64,000 nucleotides of DNA from Homarus americanus (lineage: Eukaryota > Arthropoda > Malacostraca > Decapoda > Nephropidae): assembly GCF_018991925.1 (NCBI RefSeq), contig NW_024737042.1:20026795-20090794 (forward strand), read 5' to 3'. Both the position numbers and the translations under genes were made by a program. The notes under the pieces were generated by a model that was given only the letters and a program-made list of their open reading frames with translations, had not been told where the DNA came from and searched no databases. Below, in pieces: positions 56,422 through 64,000 of this stretch (its first letter is position 1; each line of letters starts with the position of its first letter).

Positions 56422-59400
56422 CTAAAGCCTAAGGAAGGAAGGATGTTCCTTTAACACATAATCAATAATATTTACAAAATATCTGGCCAGTATTGGGAGG
56501 ATCATCGTGTCTCCGTCAGGGGGTCGTGGAGTGGTGGTCGAGCAGGCGTCACGGAAGCGTTGTGTGTGGGGACATCTTAGGAGGTAGTGAATAAGGGTGC
56601 GGCTGTCGGGTCTTCTGCATAACGCACAAGAGCGTTGCTCAGGGGATGTGGGGATACCAATCTCCCAAGCAAAGTCATACCCAATGATGATACGGGCAGC
56701 AATCACGTCCCCCTTCCGCGACCCTTTCCCGTAGACGTACGAGAGGTCAGGAAGTTTACGGAGGACATCGTACCATGTGGGCGGGGAGTCCAGGGGGATG
56801 GCTGCTTCCCGAGCTTCTCTCTGTTTGCGGCGGATTTGGGTCCTAATCTGTAAGAGTGTTCGAGGAACAACGTAGTCAGGTGTGGCCTTGTTGCAGCCAG
56901 TCTTGGCAAGGTCATCTGCTGCCTCATTCCCCAAGATACCGACATGACTGGGTATCCATAGGAATGTCACAGGGCGGCCTGCATCCTGAAGTGTGGATGT
57001 TAACCCTCGTATTCGGAGGATGAGGTCCTTATTTTCCCCAGATCCAAATGCGATCCCGTCGAGAGCAGACCTGGAATCGCAGCAGACAAGCAAGGGGCAG
57101 AAACCATCTGCTTCTTCCTCAGCGAGAAGGGCAGCAAGGAGGGCTATTAGTTCAGCCTGAGTGGAGGATGCCCCGTCAGAAACTCTGAGAGACAGTTTGA
57201 TAGGCTCAGGGGCATGAGGACGGGAGATGTAGACACCAGCCCCGGCCCTACCTGTAGCGGGGTCAACAGAACCATCAGTGTAGAGGACGACCCTACCTGG
57301 GGACCAGTGAGCGATCCTGGAGAGGTGGTATTTGCAGAGAATAACAGGGTTCACCTGGGATTTCGGGAGCGGTCCACCGAGGGCAATCACTTCAGGTTGA
57401 AAATCCAGCCAGGGAGAAGGAGACGAACCAACAGCAGGGGTGACAACAATATCAGGCAGGAGGTCGTGTTCCTGAAGGGCTCGGATGAGTGACCCTCGCC
57501 ACTGTCTTCTAGATGGAGGTCGGTCTCGAACAGCAGTAGTCAAGTTGGTTTGGACATAGTTGCCCCTAGGATCCCGTAGAATGGAAACGGCAGTTTTTAG
57601 GTAAAACTCCTGGACACGATCCTGTAAGGGGGAAAGACCAAGTTCGTTATATAGAGAAGTAGAGCGTGTCCACTGAGGAGCCCCAAGGATGATACGAGCA
57701 GCTTTCCTCTGGATAACTTCGAGACGGTTGACAGCAGTCCGACTAATGTTGACGAGGGCAGGGGCGGCGTAGTCGACACAGGAACGGACAAAAGACTTGT
57801 ACATGGTGAGAAGTACAGGGATGCTGGCACCAAGGGAACCCCTGCACATGGTAGAGAGGGGAGCGAGACGCCGAAAACATATGTCTCGAAGATAGCGGAC
57901 TTCAGGGATCTGACAACGTGTGCGAGTTACATACACACCCAGGTATTTTGTCTCATTAACCCAGTCCAAGGGCGTTCCTGATAAGAAAAGGGGTGGAGGT
58001 ACAACACGACCGTGCCACATGGCTTTTGTTTTCGCAGTTGAAAGAAGGAAACCAAGTGAATCACACTCTCTGGAGACCAGATCAAGGGCTTCCTGCATGC
58101 TGAGGTAGTCAGGGGCTTGGAGGAGGACATCGTCGGCATATCCTGAGTGGACAACTTCTGTCGGCCACGGGAGTGATGCAATGGAGTGCATGAGAGTGTT
58201 AAACAAGGTGGGACTCAGGACTCCACCTTGAGGGGTGCCGAGGTTCATTTCTTGAACAGGAGACATAGAGCCTTCAACGCGAACCCGGGCCTGACGTCCA
58301 GTGAGGTAAGAGGCGATCCATTGTAGAAGTCTCCCTTTAACCCCTAACCGTGCAAGTTCAGCTAAAATGAGGGCAGGCTGAGCCGTATCAAAGGCTCCCT
58401 TGATATCAAGGAAGACGGAGACGCGGGCAGTCTGATTGCAATAAAAGGAAGCAATGGAGTGTGCTGTGCTGCGATGTTGAATGAAACCATTGAGGGAGTT
58501 GTGGAAGCCGCCTATGGTGTGAAGAAGGCGACGATGGAGTATCCTCTCCATCATCTTGCAAACACAGGAGGTAAGACTAATGGGTCGATATTTCCCAGGA
58601 TCTCCCGGCTTAGGGATGGGGATAATAGTGGCATTTTTCCAGTTGGACGGGAGAACCCCATGTTCATAAGACATATTGTAGAGAGCAAGCAAGGGGCCGT
58701 TAGGAATATTAGTACAGGCGTTGAGGACGGAGTAGGTTATCTGATCATCCCCAGGAGAGGTGTCTTTTCTAGAGCGACGAGCACTGTCAAGCTCGAACTG
58801 TGTGATGGGATGATCAGTGGGGGCAGGGGAGGTAAGAGCAGCACGAACAACAGGCTCAGACGCATCGATGCGGGCCTGCACTGCCTCCTGCATTGGATCT
58901 GGAAGTGCCTCAGGGGAGGAAGCTCGTGCCCAGTCCTCCATTAAAGAGCAGGCAAGGGAGGCGGGGTCAGGGTGGGGAGGAGGCCTCCGTCGAGTACCCC
59001 GTATAGCATTAATCCGATTCCATACATAAGAGGGTGACGACTGGAACGATAGAGACCCCGTGAAGGATAGCCAGTCCGCCTCACGTATCCGACGGCGCTC
59101 CTGAGTTGCAAAGGAGCACCAATTTTTGAAGTCTTCCCAGTCCTCTGGAGACCGAGACCTCCGTATGGCAGAGTGGAGATCACGGGTTACCTGCCGGAGA
59201 TGTCTCATGGCAGGGATACGATACCAGTAGTTGGTGGCACTTCTGGGGTGACGGGGAGGGCGTGGAGGGGTAGCGCGATTGACAGAGTCATACACGGCAT
59301 CAACAAAATCAGCGCTGTAAGAGTCAAGGGACTGAGGGACAACATAGGAATCCGCCCAGGTAGAAAGGTATTGGGTAAAGGAAGGAACAGCATCTTGTGT

Positions 59401-61527
59401 GAGACGAAGGCGAGGGGATCGATAAGGAGTTGATGTCGGGGCAGAGAAGGAGAGCCTGAGATGGGTAGTAACGGCAAGATGGTCACTATACAGAGCAGGC
59501 TCGGTGCAGACGGTAGGATGAAAGGAAGTATGACCGTTCAATAGTAAGCCAACATCAAGGAAACTATGGGGGAGGCGAGTAGGATCGTCAGGACAAAGAA
59601 AGCGAACATCATCATCCCCATTAAGAAACTGTGAGAGATGTGATCCGTTAAGGGTACATGGAGTGGGATGATCCGGAGTAAGAGTGGGATGGCGGGCATT
59701 AAAGTCGCCAAGAACAATAGTGGGAACCCCATCATGGAGGTCGTGAAGAACCTGGGGGTCCAGAGAATCACTCTTGAAATGAACATTGACTACACGAAGG
59801 GTCCGGTCACCAAGAGTAAGGGAGACAGAAAGTAATTCAGACGGGGGTCCATGTGAGTCAGGTGAAGGGAGACGAACAGATGGAATGGTGTTACGCACAA
59901 GGGTGAGGAGGCCACGAGCCTGCCCACGGTACCGAGGCAGGGTGTAAACAGAATAGCCAGAGAGGCGGAGTGGAGTAACATCGTCTGTGATGGTTTCCTG
60001 AAGTAGAGCAACATCTACTTGATGGGAGAGCACAAACTGGGCGAGGTCTGTCCGGCGAGGTCTAAGTCCCTGGATGTTCCATTGTAAGAAGAGGAGGGAA
60101 CGGCCTCCGGTGTGAGATGAGTCGGAGGGGCTAGACAGGGCTCCAGAGGAGGTACCAAATTCTGTTGAGAGAAATGGAGAGGGAGGAGTGGGAGAGCGAG
60201 GGATGGATCCTCCATCTCGGGAGATGGAAGGAGGCGGGTCATCAGGGCTTGCAAAGTGCGCCCCTGTTGGGTCAGGGTGTCCAGAATGAGTTGTTGTTGC
60301 TTCTGCAATGTCGCAATTGTTTTCACAAACAAGTCGAGTTGGGCTGAGAGAAGGTTGATTTGCTTGGAGTGGCGATCCAGACGGAGAGTGATTGTTTCCA
60401 TAGAACCAACTTGGTGTACCTGTGCAGGAGCTGGAGGTGGCAGCGAGGATTGCCGAGGGCCCGACTGGGCATGTGGTGGTGGTAGCGACGGAGAGGGACG
60501 GTGAGGGTTCAGTTGAGTAAGAGGTGGTGGTGCTGGTGAGAGACAGCGGGGGTCCGGGTGGGCAGGAGATGGTGGTGACTGTGTGGCAGGGCCGGCAACG
60601 ACCTTGTTCCAAGAACGGTAGGGAGAGGGAGGGAGGGGAGAAAGGATGGGTGGTAGGGGTGATGGAGGGGGTGGTAGAGGAGAGGAGATCAATGGGAAAT
60701 CCTTGGTGGATGGAAGAGGCGGTGGTGGATAGGATTGAGGTTTGGTTGACAGGGGCTTCGTCAGAGACGAGGGCGGTGGTACAAGGTAAGTTTTCCCCGG
60801 GCGAGTGCCAGGACGCTGTGGGCAATTGGCATTCCAGGCGTGGTGACTGCCATGGCAATTGACGCACCATGGAATAACTGGGATTTTGTTCTGAATTTTC
60901 GATTTGCATTCCACTGTGTCGTGAGGACCTGCACAGAAACCGCAGGCGACCATCCTCGTGCACTCCCAGGTGCGGTGTTTCCACGATTGGCAACGACCAC
61001 AGATTTTCGGGGTTCCGATAAATCGGTCGAGAGGACAGTTGTGAATTGGTCCTACATTCACCTTCGGGGGGAGGGGGCCCACCCACCAGCCGATGAGTTC
61101 GTTGGATGGACGTTTGGAGACCGGGTTGATGCGGCGTTCCATGTCCAGTAGTTGTGGGAGAAGAGGGCGAAGATCGTCGATAGGGATCTCCCAGGGTACG
61201 TGGCGAACCATTACCTTGGTACGACGAGTTTCTGGGGTGATGATGGTGAACTTCAGCATCACCTCCCCCTGGGGAGCAGGAAAGCCCACCTGAGTGAGCA
61301 GGCGTACCGTCTCGTCCATTTGTGTGGTGACTATCACGGCTGTGGGACCTCGGCGGAGGCGAAGTGTTGAGTCCTGAAGTGGAGAGCAGTGACGGAAGAA
61401 CCAGGTCGTCCGTGTGCTCAGAGGCAAGTCCCGAGGGAAGGCGAGACGACGAAGGCGCGACGGGGCAGGGAGACAAAGGGAATCCCCTATGTCCATCGTC
61501 GGCGGAGGGTCGGTCATTGAGCCACAT
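56422..61527 (-). CDS. LINE-D ORF2: endonuclease, reverse transcriptase, RNase H
   Basis: A 1701-codon open frame. The functional part starts at about residue 476 (60102) with LLFLQWNIQGLRPRRTD. Endonuclease motifs: LLQETI, GDFNARHP (about 59725), YSDHLAVTTHL. RT: FLDIKGAFDTA (motif A, about residue 1038), GTPQGGVLSPTLFN (motif B), SGYADDVLLQ (YADD box, about 1128). RNase H: LYTDGSVDP (about 1414), STQAELIAL, VCCDSRSALDG, WIPSHVGILGNEAADDL, giving the full Asp-Glu-Asp-Asp set. The final zinc knuckle is CALCRRPDSRTLIHYLLRC. The first ~475 codons overlap ORF1 in another frame and are probably not translated as such. No Met lies in this frame between about residue 215 and the endonuclease, so ORF2 start is unclear: frameshift or reinitiation. 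Confidence 0.9.
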   Translation of the reverse strand: MWLNDRPSADDGHRGFPLSPCPVAPSSSRLPSGLASEHTDDLVLPSLLSTSGLNTSPPPRSHSRDSHHTNGRDGTPAHSGGLSCSPGGGDAEVHHHHPRNSSYQGNGSPRTLGDPYRRSSPSSPTTTGHGTPHQPGLQTSIQRTHRLVGGPPPPEGECRTNSQLSSRPIYRNPENLWSLPIVETPHLGVHEDGRLRFLCRSSRHSGMQIENSEQNPSYSMVRQLPWQSPRLECQLPTASWHSPGENLPCTTALVSDEAPVNQTSILSTTASSIHQGFPIDLLSSTTPSITPTTHPFSPPSLSLPFLEQGRCRPCHTVTTISCPPGPPLSLTSTTTSYSTEPSPSLSVATTTTCPVGPSAILAATSSSCTGTPSWFYGNNHSPSGSPLQANQPSLSPTRLVCENNCDIAEATTTHSGHPDPTGAHFASPDDPPPSISRDGGSIPRSPTPPSPFLSTEFGTSSGALSSPSDSSHTGGRSLLFLQWNIQGLRPRRTDLAQFVLSHQVDVALLQETITDDVTPLRLSGYSVYTLPRYRGQARGLLTLVRNTIPSVRLPSPDSHGPPSELLSVSLTLGDRTLRVVNVHFKSDSLDPQVLHDLHDGVPTIVLGDFNARHPTLTPDHPTPCTLNGSHLSQFLNGDDDVRFLCPDDPTRLPHSFLDVGLLLNGHTSFHPTVCTEPALYSDHLAVTTHLRLSFSAPTSTPYRSPRLRLTQDAVPSFTQYLSTWADSYVVPQSLDSYSADFVDAVYDSVNRATPPRPPRHPRSATNYWYRIPAMRHLRQVTRDLHSAIRRSRSPEDWEDFKNWCSFATQERRRIREADWLSFTGSLSFQSSPSYVWNRINAIRGTRRRPPPHPDPASLACSLMEDWARASSPEALPDPMQEAVQARIDASEPVVRAALTSPAPTDHPITQFELDSARRSRKDTSPGDDQITYSVLNACTNIPNGPLLALYNMSYEHGVLPSNWKNATIIPIPKPGDPGKYRPISLTSCVCKMMERILHRRLLHTIGGFHNSLNGFIQHRSTAHSIASFYCNQTARVSVFLDIKGAFDTAQPALILAELARLGVKGRLLQWIASYLTGRQARVRVEGSMSPVQEMNLGTPQGGVLSPTLFNTLMHSIASLPWPTEVVHSGYADDVLLQAPDYLSMQEALDLVSRECDSLGFLLSTAKTKAMWHGRVVPPPLFLSGTPLDWVNETKYLGVYVTRTRCQIPEVRYLRDICFRRLAPLSTMCRGSLGASIPVLLTMYKSFVRSCVDYAAPALVNISRTAVNRLEVIQRKAARIILGAPQWTRSTSLYNELGLSPLQDRVQEFYLKTAVSILRDPRGNYVQTNLTTAVRDRPPSRRQWRGSLIRALQEHDLLPDIVVTPAVGSSPSPWLDFQPEVIALGGPLPKSQVNPVILCKYHLSRIAHWSPGRVVLYTDGSVDPATGRAGAGVYISRPHAPEPIKLSLRVSDGASSTQAELIALLAALLAEEEADGFCPLLVCCDSRSALDGIAFGSGENKDLILRIRGLTSTLQDAGRPVTFLWIPSHVGILGNEAADDLAKTGCNKATPDYVVPRTLLQIRTQIRRKQREAREAAIPLDSPPTWYDVLRKLPDLSYVYGKGSRKGDVIAARIIIGYDFAWEIGIPTSPEQRSCALCRRPDSRTLIHYLLRCPHTQRFRDACSTTTPRPPDGDTMILPILARYFVNIIDYVLKEHPSFLRL

Positions 61528-61781
61528 GTAGGCTCACTTGGGGACCCCGATGACAGGAGTCCACCCTCTACAGCCCCAGAAGGGGTGCAAGGGGGAGCCG
61601 TGGCCCCTGCTGGAGACCCTGACTTCTGAGGTTTCTGCTTCTTCTTTGACGTGTCTTCAAGAAGAAAGTCGTCAGCATCACTGTCACCTACTGCCGCCGT
61701 TTCCAACGAACGGGAGCGTTTAACGGCGGGCATAGGGCACGTTGGCAACACTGCAGTCAGGTGGAGTGGTAATGACGTCAC
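60015..61781 (-). CDS. LINE-D ORF1: gag-like protein with three zinc knuckles
   Basis: An uninterrupted 588-codon frame. A likely start is the Met at residue 17 (MPAVKRSRS). The N-terminal part is basic and Ser-rich, followed by a folded RNA-recognition-like segment (VMVRHVPWEIPIDDLRPLLP). Three zinc knuckles follow: CGRCQSWKHRTWEC, CGFCAGPHDTVEC and CVNCHGSHHAWNANC (about residues 255-320). After a very Pro-rich linker comes a helical part (LDRHSKQINLLSAQLDLFVK) that could oligomerise. The frame runs about 90 bases into the endonuclease coding region. ORF2 lies in the -1 frame relative to ORF1. Confidence 0.88.
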   Translation of the reverse strand: MTSLPLHLTAVLPTCPMPAVKRSRSLETAAVGDSDADDFLLEDTSKKKQKPQKSGSPAGATAPPCTPSGAVEGGLLSSGSPSEPTCGSMTDPPPTMDIGDSLCLPAPSRLRRLAFPRDLPLSTRTTWFFRHCSPLQDSTLRLRRGPTAVIVTTQMDETVRLLTQVGFPAPQGEVMLKFTIITPETRRTKVMVRHVPWEIPIDDLRPLLPQLLDMERRINPVSKRPSNELIGWWVGPLPPKVNVGPIHNCPLDRFIGTPKICGRCQSWKHRTWECTRMVACGFCAGPHDTVECKSKIQNKIPVIPWCVNCHGSHHAWNANCPQRPGTRPGKTYLVPPPSSLTKPLSTKPQSYPPPPLPSTKDFPLISSPLPPPPSPLPPILSPLPPSPYRSWNKVVAGPATQSPPSPAHPDPRCLSPAPPPLTQLNPHRPSPSLPPPHAQSGPRQSSLPPPAPAQVHQVGSMETITLRLDRHSKQINLLSAQLDLFVKTIATLQKQQQLILDTLTQQGRTLQALMTRLLPSPEMEDPSLALPLLPLHFSQQNLVPPLEPCLAPPTHLTPEAVPSSSYNGTSRDLDLAGQTSPSLCSPIK

Positions 61782-61800
61782 TGCTACGTCACACTATCAC

Positions 61801-62446
61801 ATTGCGCATGCGCAAACTTGAAAAAACTTTGCTCAGAGGGATCGGGTGGTAGGACCAGATGTTTTATCCCCAAAAAATGACAAAGTCCAAAAGAAACAAA
61901 AAAATATATGCCACTGTGCTGATAACTGGGTCTTACTATAGTTGTTTGCACAGGCTGGGATTGGTAGACTGGCTGAATTCGTCAGAAATACGAATTTTAA
62001 GGAGCAGTCTCTTACAGCCTTTGTTGACACTAAGCACGCATGCGCGTTCCTGAGCATTACTTTAAATTTACATTACAGAAGGGCGCACCTGGCAAAGCGA
62101 AAATGGACGGTACCTTTCCTTAGAGAAAACAAGTCTCTCGAGGGGAGACTCCTGAAATAAATCATAGCTACACGTTTTATGGGCTACTGAGCGGAATATG
62201 AATCATCTGATTATACGTTAACTAACATGCATGACTGTGGTCAGTACATGAGAACCTGAATTAACCTAAAAAAAATCCTAATACTACAAAACTACCCTTA
62301 TTTAACCGACGGAGAAACAGTATATTACTGTGTTTTTGTTTTGGAGTGTTATCGTCAGTAATTCTCTAGTTTTTTCCACATTTTAAAACAATAACTTGAA
62401 CGAATACTTCTAGATGATTTTTTGTGTATGCTTAATATTGATATTG
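61801..62446. other. Unassigned stretch
   Basis: The 72-codon frame at 61942-62160 (GRLAEFVRNTNFKEQSLTAF) faintly resembles a LINE RT finger region but lacks catalytic motifs. Otherwise AT-rich with no gene. Confidence 0.3.
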
Positions 62447-62870
62447 AAACAGTTTATTTAACCAGAAAAAATACATATAGAGTGGATAATAAAAACAATA
62501 TTGACATGACTGAGCCAATTGAGAGCCTGAGCTCTCTTACTGGCAACTGATTATATACTGTACATTTATCTCAAGGTGGTATTATGTAACATTTAGTATC
62601 ATCTGGAATAGTACAAATAGCATGGTGGTAATAAGAACATATGAGAATATTACCACGGTTTTCACTTCGTTATTTATTTATTTATTTTTTCCATTTAATT
62701 TATAAATACGTATATACATATTTTACAGTGCAGTTAATGAACATTACTCTGATAAGTGAAGGAAGCAATACGACATGTGTTATATTAAGGTGAAACAAGA
62801 TGGCAGAAACAGTTAGGATCATGTCTTGACGACAAACTTATAATTATTGCAATGGTAATTTCTCTCTAAC
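62447..62870 (+). repeat. Dispersed repeat R1, copy 2
   Basis: Same orientation and order as 18510-18925. It shares GAAACAGTTTATTTA, GAGAGCCTGAGCTCTCTTA-like and ATAGCATGGTGGTAATAAGA segments. No coding frame. Confidence 0.75.
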
Positions 62871-63078
62871 TATGAGACAATACATGATATAATGGCTTTA
62901 GTAGTACAATAAAAGTAAGAGTATAATATAAGTGCTACAAAAAATATTAGTACTTCCATCCTGGTCTGAACATGATGAGCGTAGCCTGTCGTGGATATAT
63001 TCAGGCCCAGAAGGGTGCCTTTGCTTTTGTACAGTATTCTATCTGGGCATTATTGATTACTAATTGATGGGTTTTCAT

Positions 63079-63480
63079 TCAACTTAAGGGTATCCCTGTG
63101 CATCTGAAGAGAATGCTTTGGATTTTCCATTTTTCTTCGTAGTTATTTACCCTTTCTATTTCCCTTCCGGCGCTGTCGACCTGTATGCTCGTGATTTTCC
63201 TCGATGTGTTGTTATTTGAGTAATGTATGTTATATAGGATGGGAGATAGGACGCTGTTCCAAGGGACTCCACTCATGAGTTGGAGGGTCTCTCCTGCGTG
63301 TTGTCCCACCCTCAGTCTGGCATTTCTGCCGTCAAGAAAGTCGAAAAGCAACTTTTCGATGTTGGCGGGAATTCCAAGTTGGAGGATCTTATGTTTTAGA
63401 CCATCATACTGTACCAGACTTTGTCAAACACCTTCGGTACGTCCCGCAGTGTTAGATTACATTGGTTATTACTTGTTTCA
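63079..63480 (-). pseudogene. Jockey-type RT fragment related to LINE-A
   Basis: On the minus strand LRDVPKVFDKVWY (RT motif A) is followed after a frameshift by KLLFDFLDGRNARLRVGQ and LMSGVPWNSVLSPILYNI (motif B). These align in order with LINE-A RT (RDVSKAFDKVWH, SGVPQGGCLSPTLY). The FADD box and the remaining 3' part are disrupted near 63150-63200, where YEEKWKIQS matches the LINE-A downstream region. It is 5'-truncated at about 63480. Confidence 0.75.
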
Positions 63481-64000
63481 AATTTTATTGTGTGTTGGAG
63501 CATGGATCGGCCTATTGCGTTCATTGCCATTGCAACAGGGTCCCCCTGCGTTGTTCCCTCGGTTGACTGTATGATGGTATCACCTCTTGGAGCCTTGTTG
63601 TTTACTATATAGAGGTCTGATGAATTCCTATAGGAGTTTTCAACATACATTGCAAAGCTTGGACACTGATCTTGATGTTGTGCAGTGCGGCCTTGCGGTT
63701 AAGTATGTTGAATGGCGTGAATGGCCGCTTACCGTCATGCCTGGTGGCCAGCACAAACTTGCAGGCTCCCTGCTGCTGACCTGACATCATCCTTCACCAC
63801 CTCCATTATGCATTTTCCGATGATCCGCCTCAGCACTTCCCCCACTCCTATTGGCCTACATCCTGGATTCTTATCCAGGGGAATGAGGCGGCAGGCCATC
63901 AGAGCATGGAGGTGTTGGCAGCACGAGGATGCCAGCTTTCTTGCAAGGACGGCAATAGCAGTGCAGAGATCACTTGCTACGGGGCCAAACTTGTTAGTGG
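63481..64000 (-). pseudogene. RT fragment of another, unassigned family
   Basis: Minus-strand pieces read SRLIPLDK-like CRLIPLDKNPGCRPIGVGEV, then NILNRKAALHNI, then EGTTQGDPVAMAMNAIG. The pattern RPIG.GE followed by TTQGDP.AMAM belongs to an RT family seen in several invertebrate and fish genomes and different from jockey and CR1. I cannot name its clade. Stops and shifts separate the blocks and the fragment continues past the window end. Confidence 0.55.

Larger units (their letters stand above)
56269..61800 (-). mobile_element. LINE-D: full-length LINE with RNase H, apparently intact
   Basis: The element has ORF1, ORF2 and a 3' UTR that ends in a short ATTGAA repeat (56269-56300 on the plus strand as TTTCAA), after an AATAAA signal at 56300-56305. 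No stop or frameshift interrupts either frame. The 5' end is somewhere above 61781, where CGCATGCGCA at about 61805 lies in a GC-rich leader. The protein layout (endonuclease, RT, RNase H, terminal zinc knuckle) is that of the I group. LINE-C is a related but distinct family. Confidence 0.9.

Noticed and set aside
57214..57492. Plus-strand frames opposite LINE-D and similar antisense frames in LTR-1 and LINE-A
   Set aside because: They are shadows of the coding strand, with no motif of their own.

Overview
The window looks like arthropod nuclear DNA, most likely from a decapod crustacean. It is AT-rich, full of microsatellites, and almost entirely built of transposable elements nested in one another: CR1, jockey-type and RNase H-bearing LINEs, Penelope-like elements, Ty3/gypsy elements, MULE and other DNA transposons, and Helitrons. 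I found no convincing host protein gene, rRNA or tRNA gene, and no prokaryotic feature. The taxonomic guess rests on element composition only.

Layout. 1-1678: candidate solo LTR and the leader of LINE-A. 1679-6712: LINE-A (ORF1, broken ORF2, modular A-tract 3' UTR). 6713-8215: leader and ORF1 fragment of LINE-B. 8026-11396: two inverted copies of a ~190 bp sequence around the 3' end of an RNase H LINE. 11556-17326: a complete but decayed gypsy element on the minus strand (LTR-1). 17614-17925: MITE. 18266-27345: LINE-C, split by a ~4.3 kb insertion that itself holds an almost intact CR1 with an esterase-type ORF1. 27733-28772: a MULE relic with arrayed terminal repeats. 30020-33240: a Myb/SANT-like fragment and an unidentified, probably transposon-borne, broken gene. 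33612-35328: second LINE-C copy with an internal deletion. 35329-36104: two Helitron ends head to tail. 36391-38460: a broken gypsy element whose integrase lies upstream of reverse transcriptase (Gmr1-like order). 38470-39900: tRNA-like sequence, a repeat of unknown class, and a second LINE-A 3' end. 39900-43000: no gene. 43014-44665: two CR1 fragments. 44671-47985: a second gypsy element (LTR-2) related to LTR-1, with LTRs ~2% apart but RT, RNase H and integrase core deleted in frame. 47991-50410: LINE fragments. 52730-55175: repeat, CR1 fragment and a gypsy gag-protease fragment. 55176-56170: (TA)n and a Penelope-like element with a GIY-YIG domain and a candidate hammerhead ribozyme. 56269-61800: LINE-D, a full-length LINE with both reading frames open and all expected catalytic residues visible. 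62447-64000: a repeat and two broken RT fragments.

Only LINE-D appears capable of encoding a complete mobilisation machinery. Most other copies carry stops, frameshifts, truncations or deletions. The two gypsy insertions are bounded by 5 bp target-site duplications, and the MULE has a possible 8 bp one. No cooperating gene system beyond transposon biology is visible. The points most worth a second look are the Gmr1-like pol order, LINE-D with its long overlapping frames, the arrayed MULE termini, the tandem Helitron ends, the in-frame deletion derivative LTR-2, and the unidentified gene at 30995-33240.
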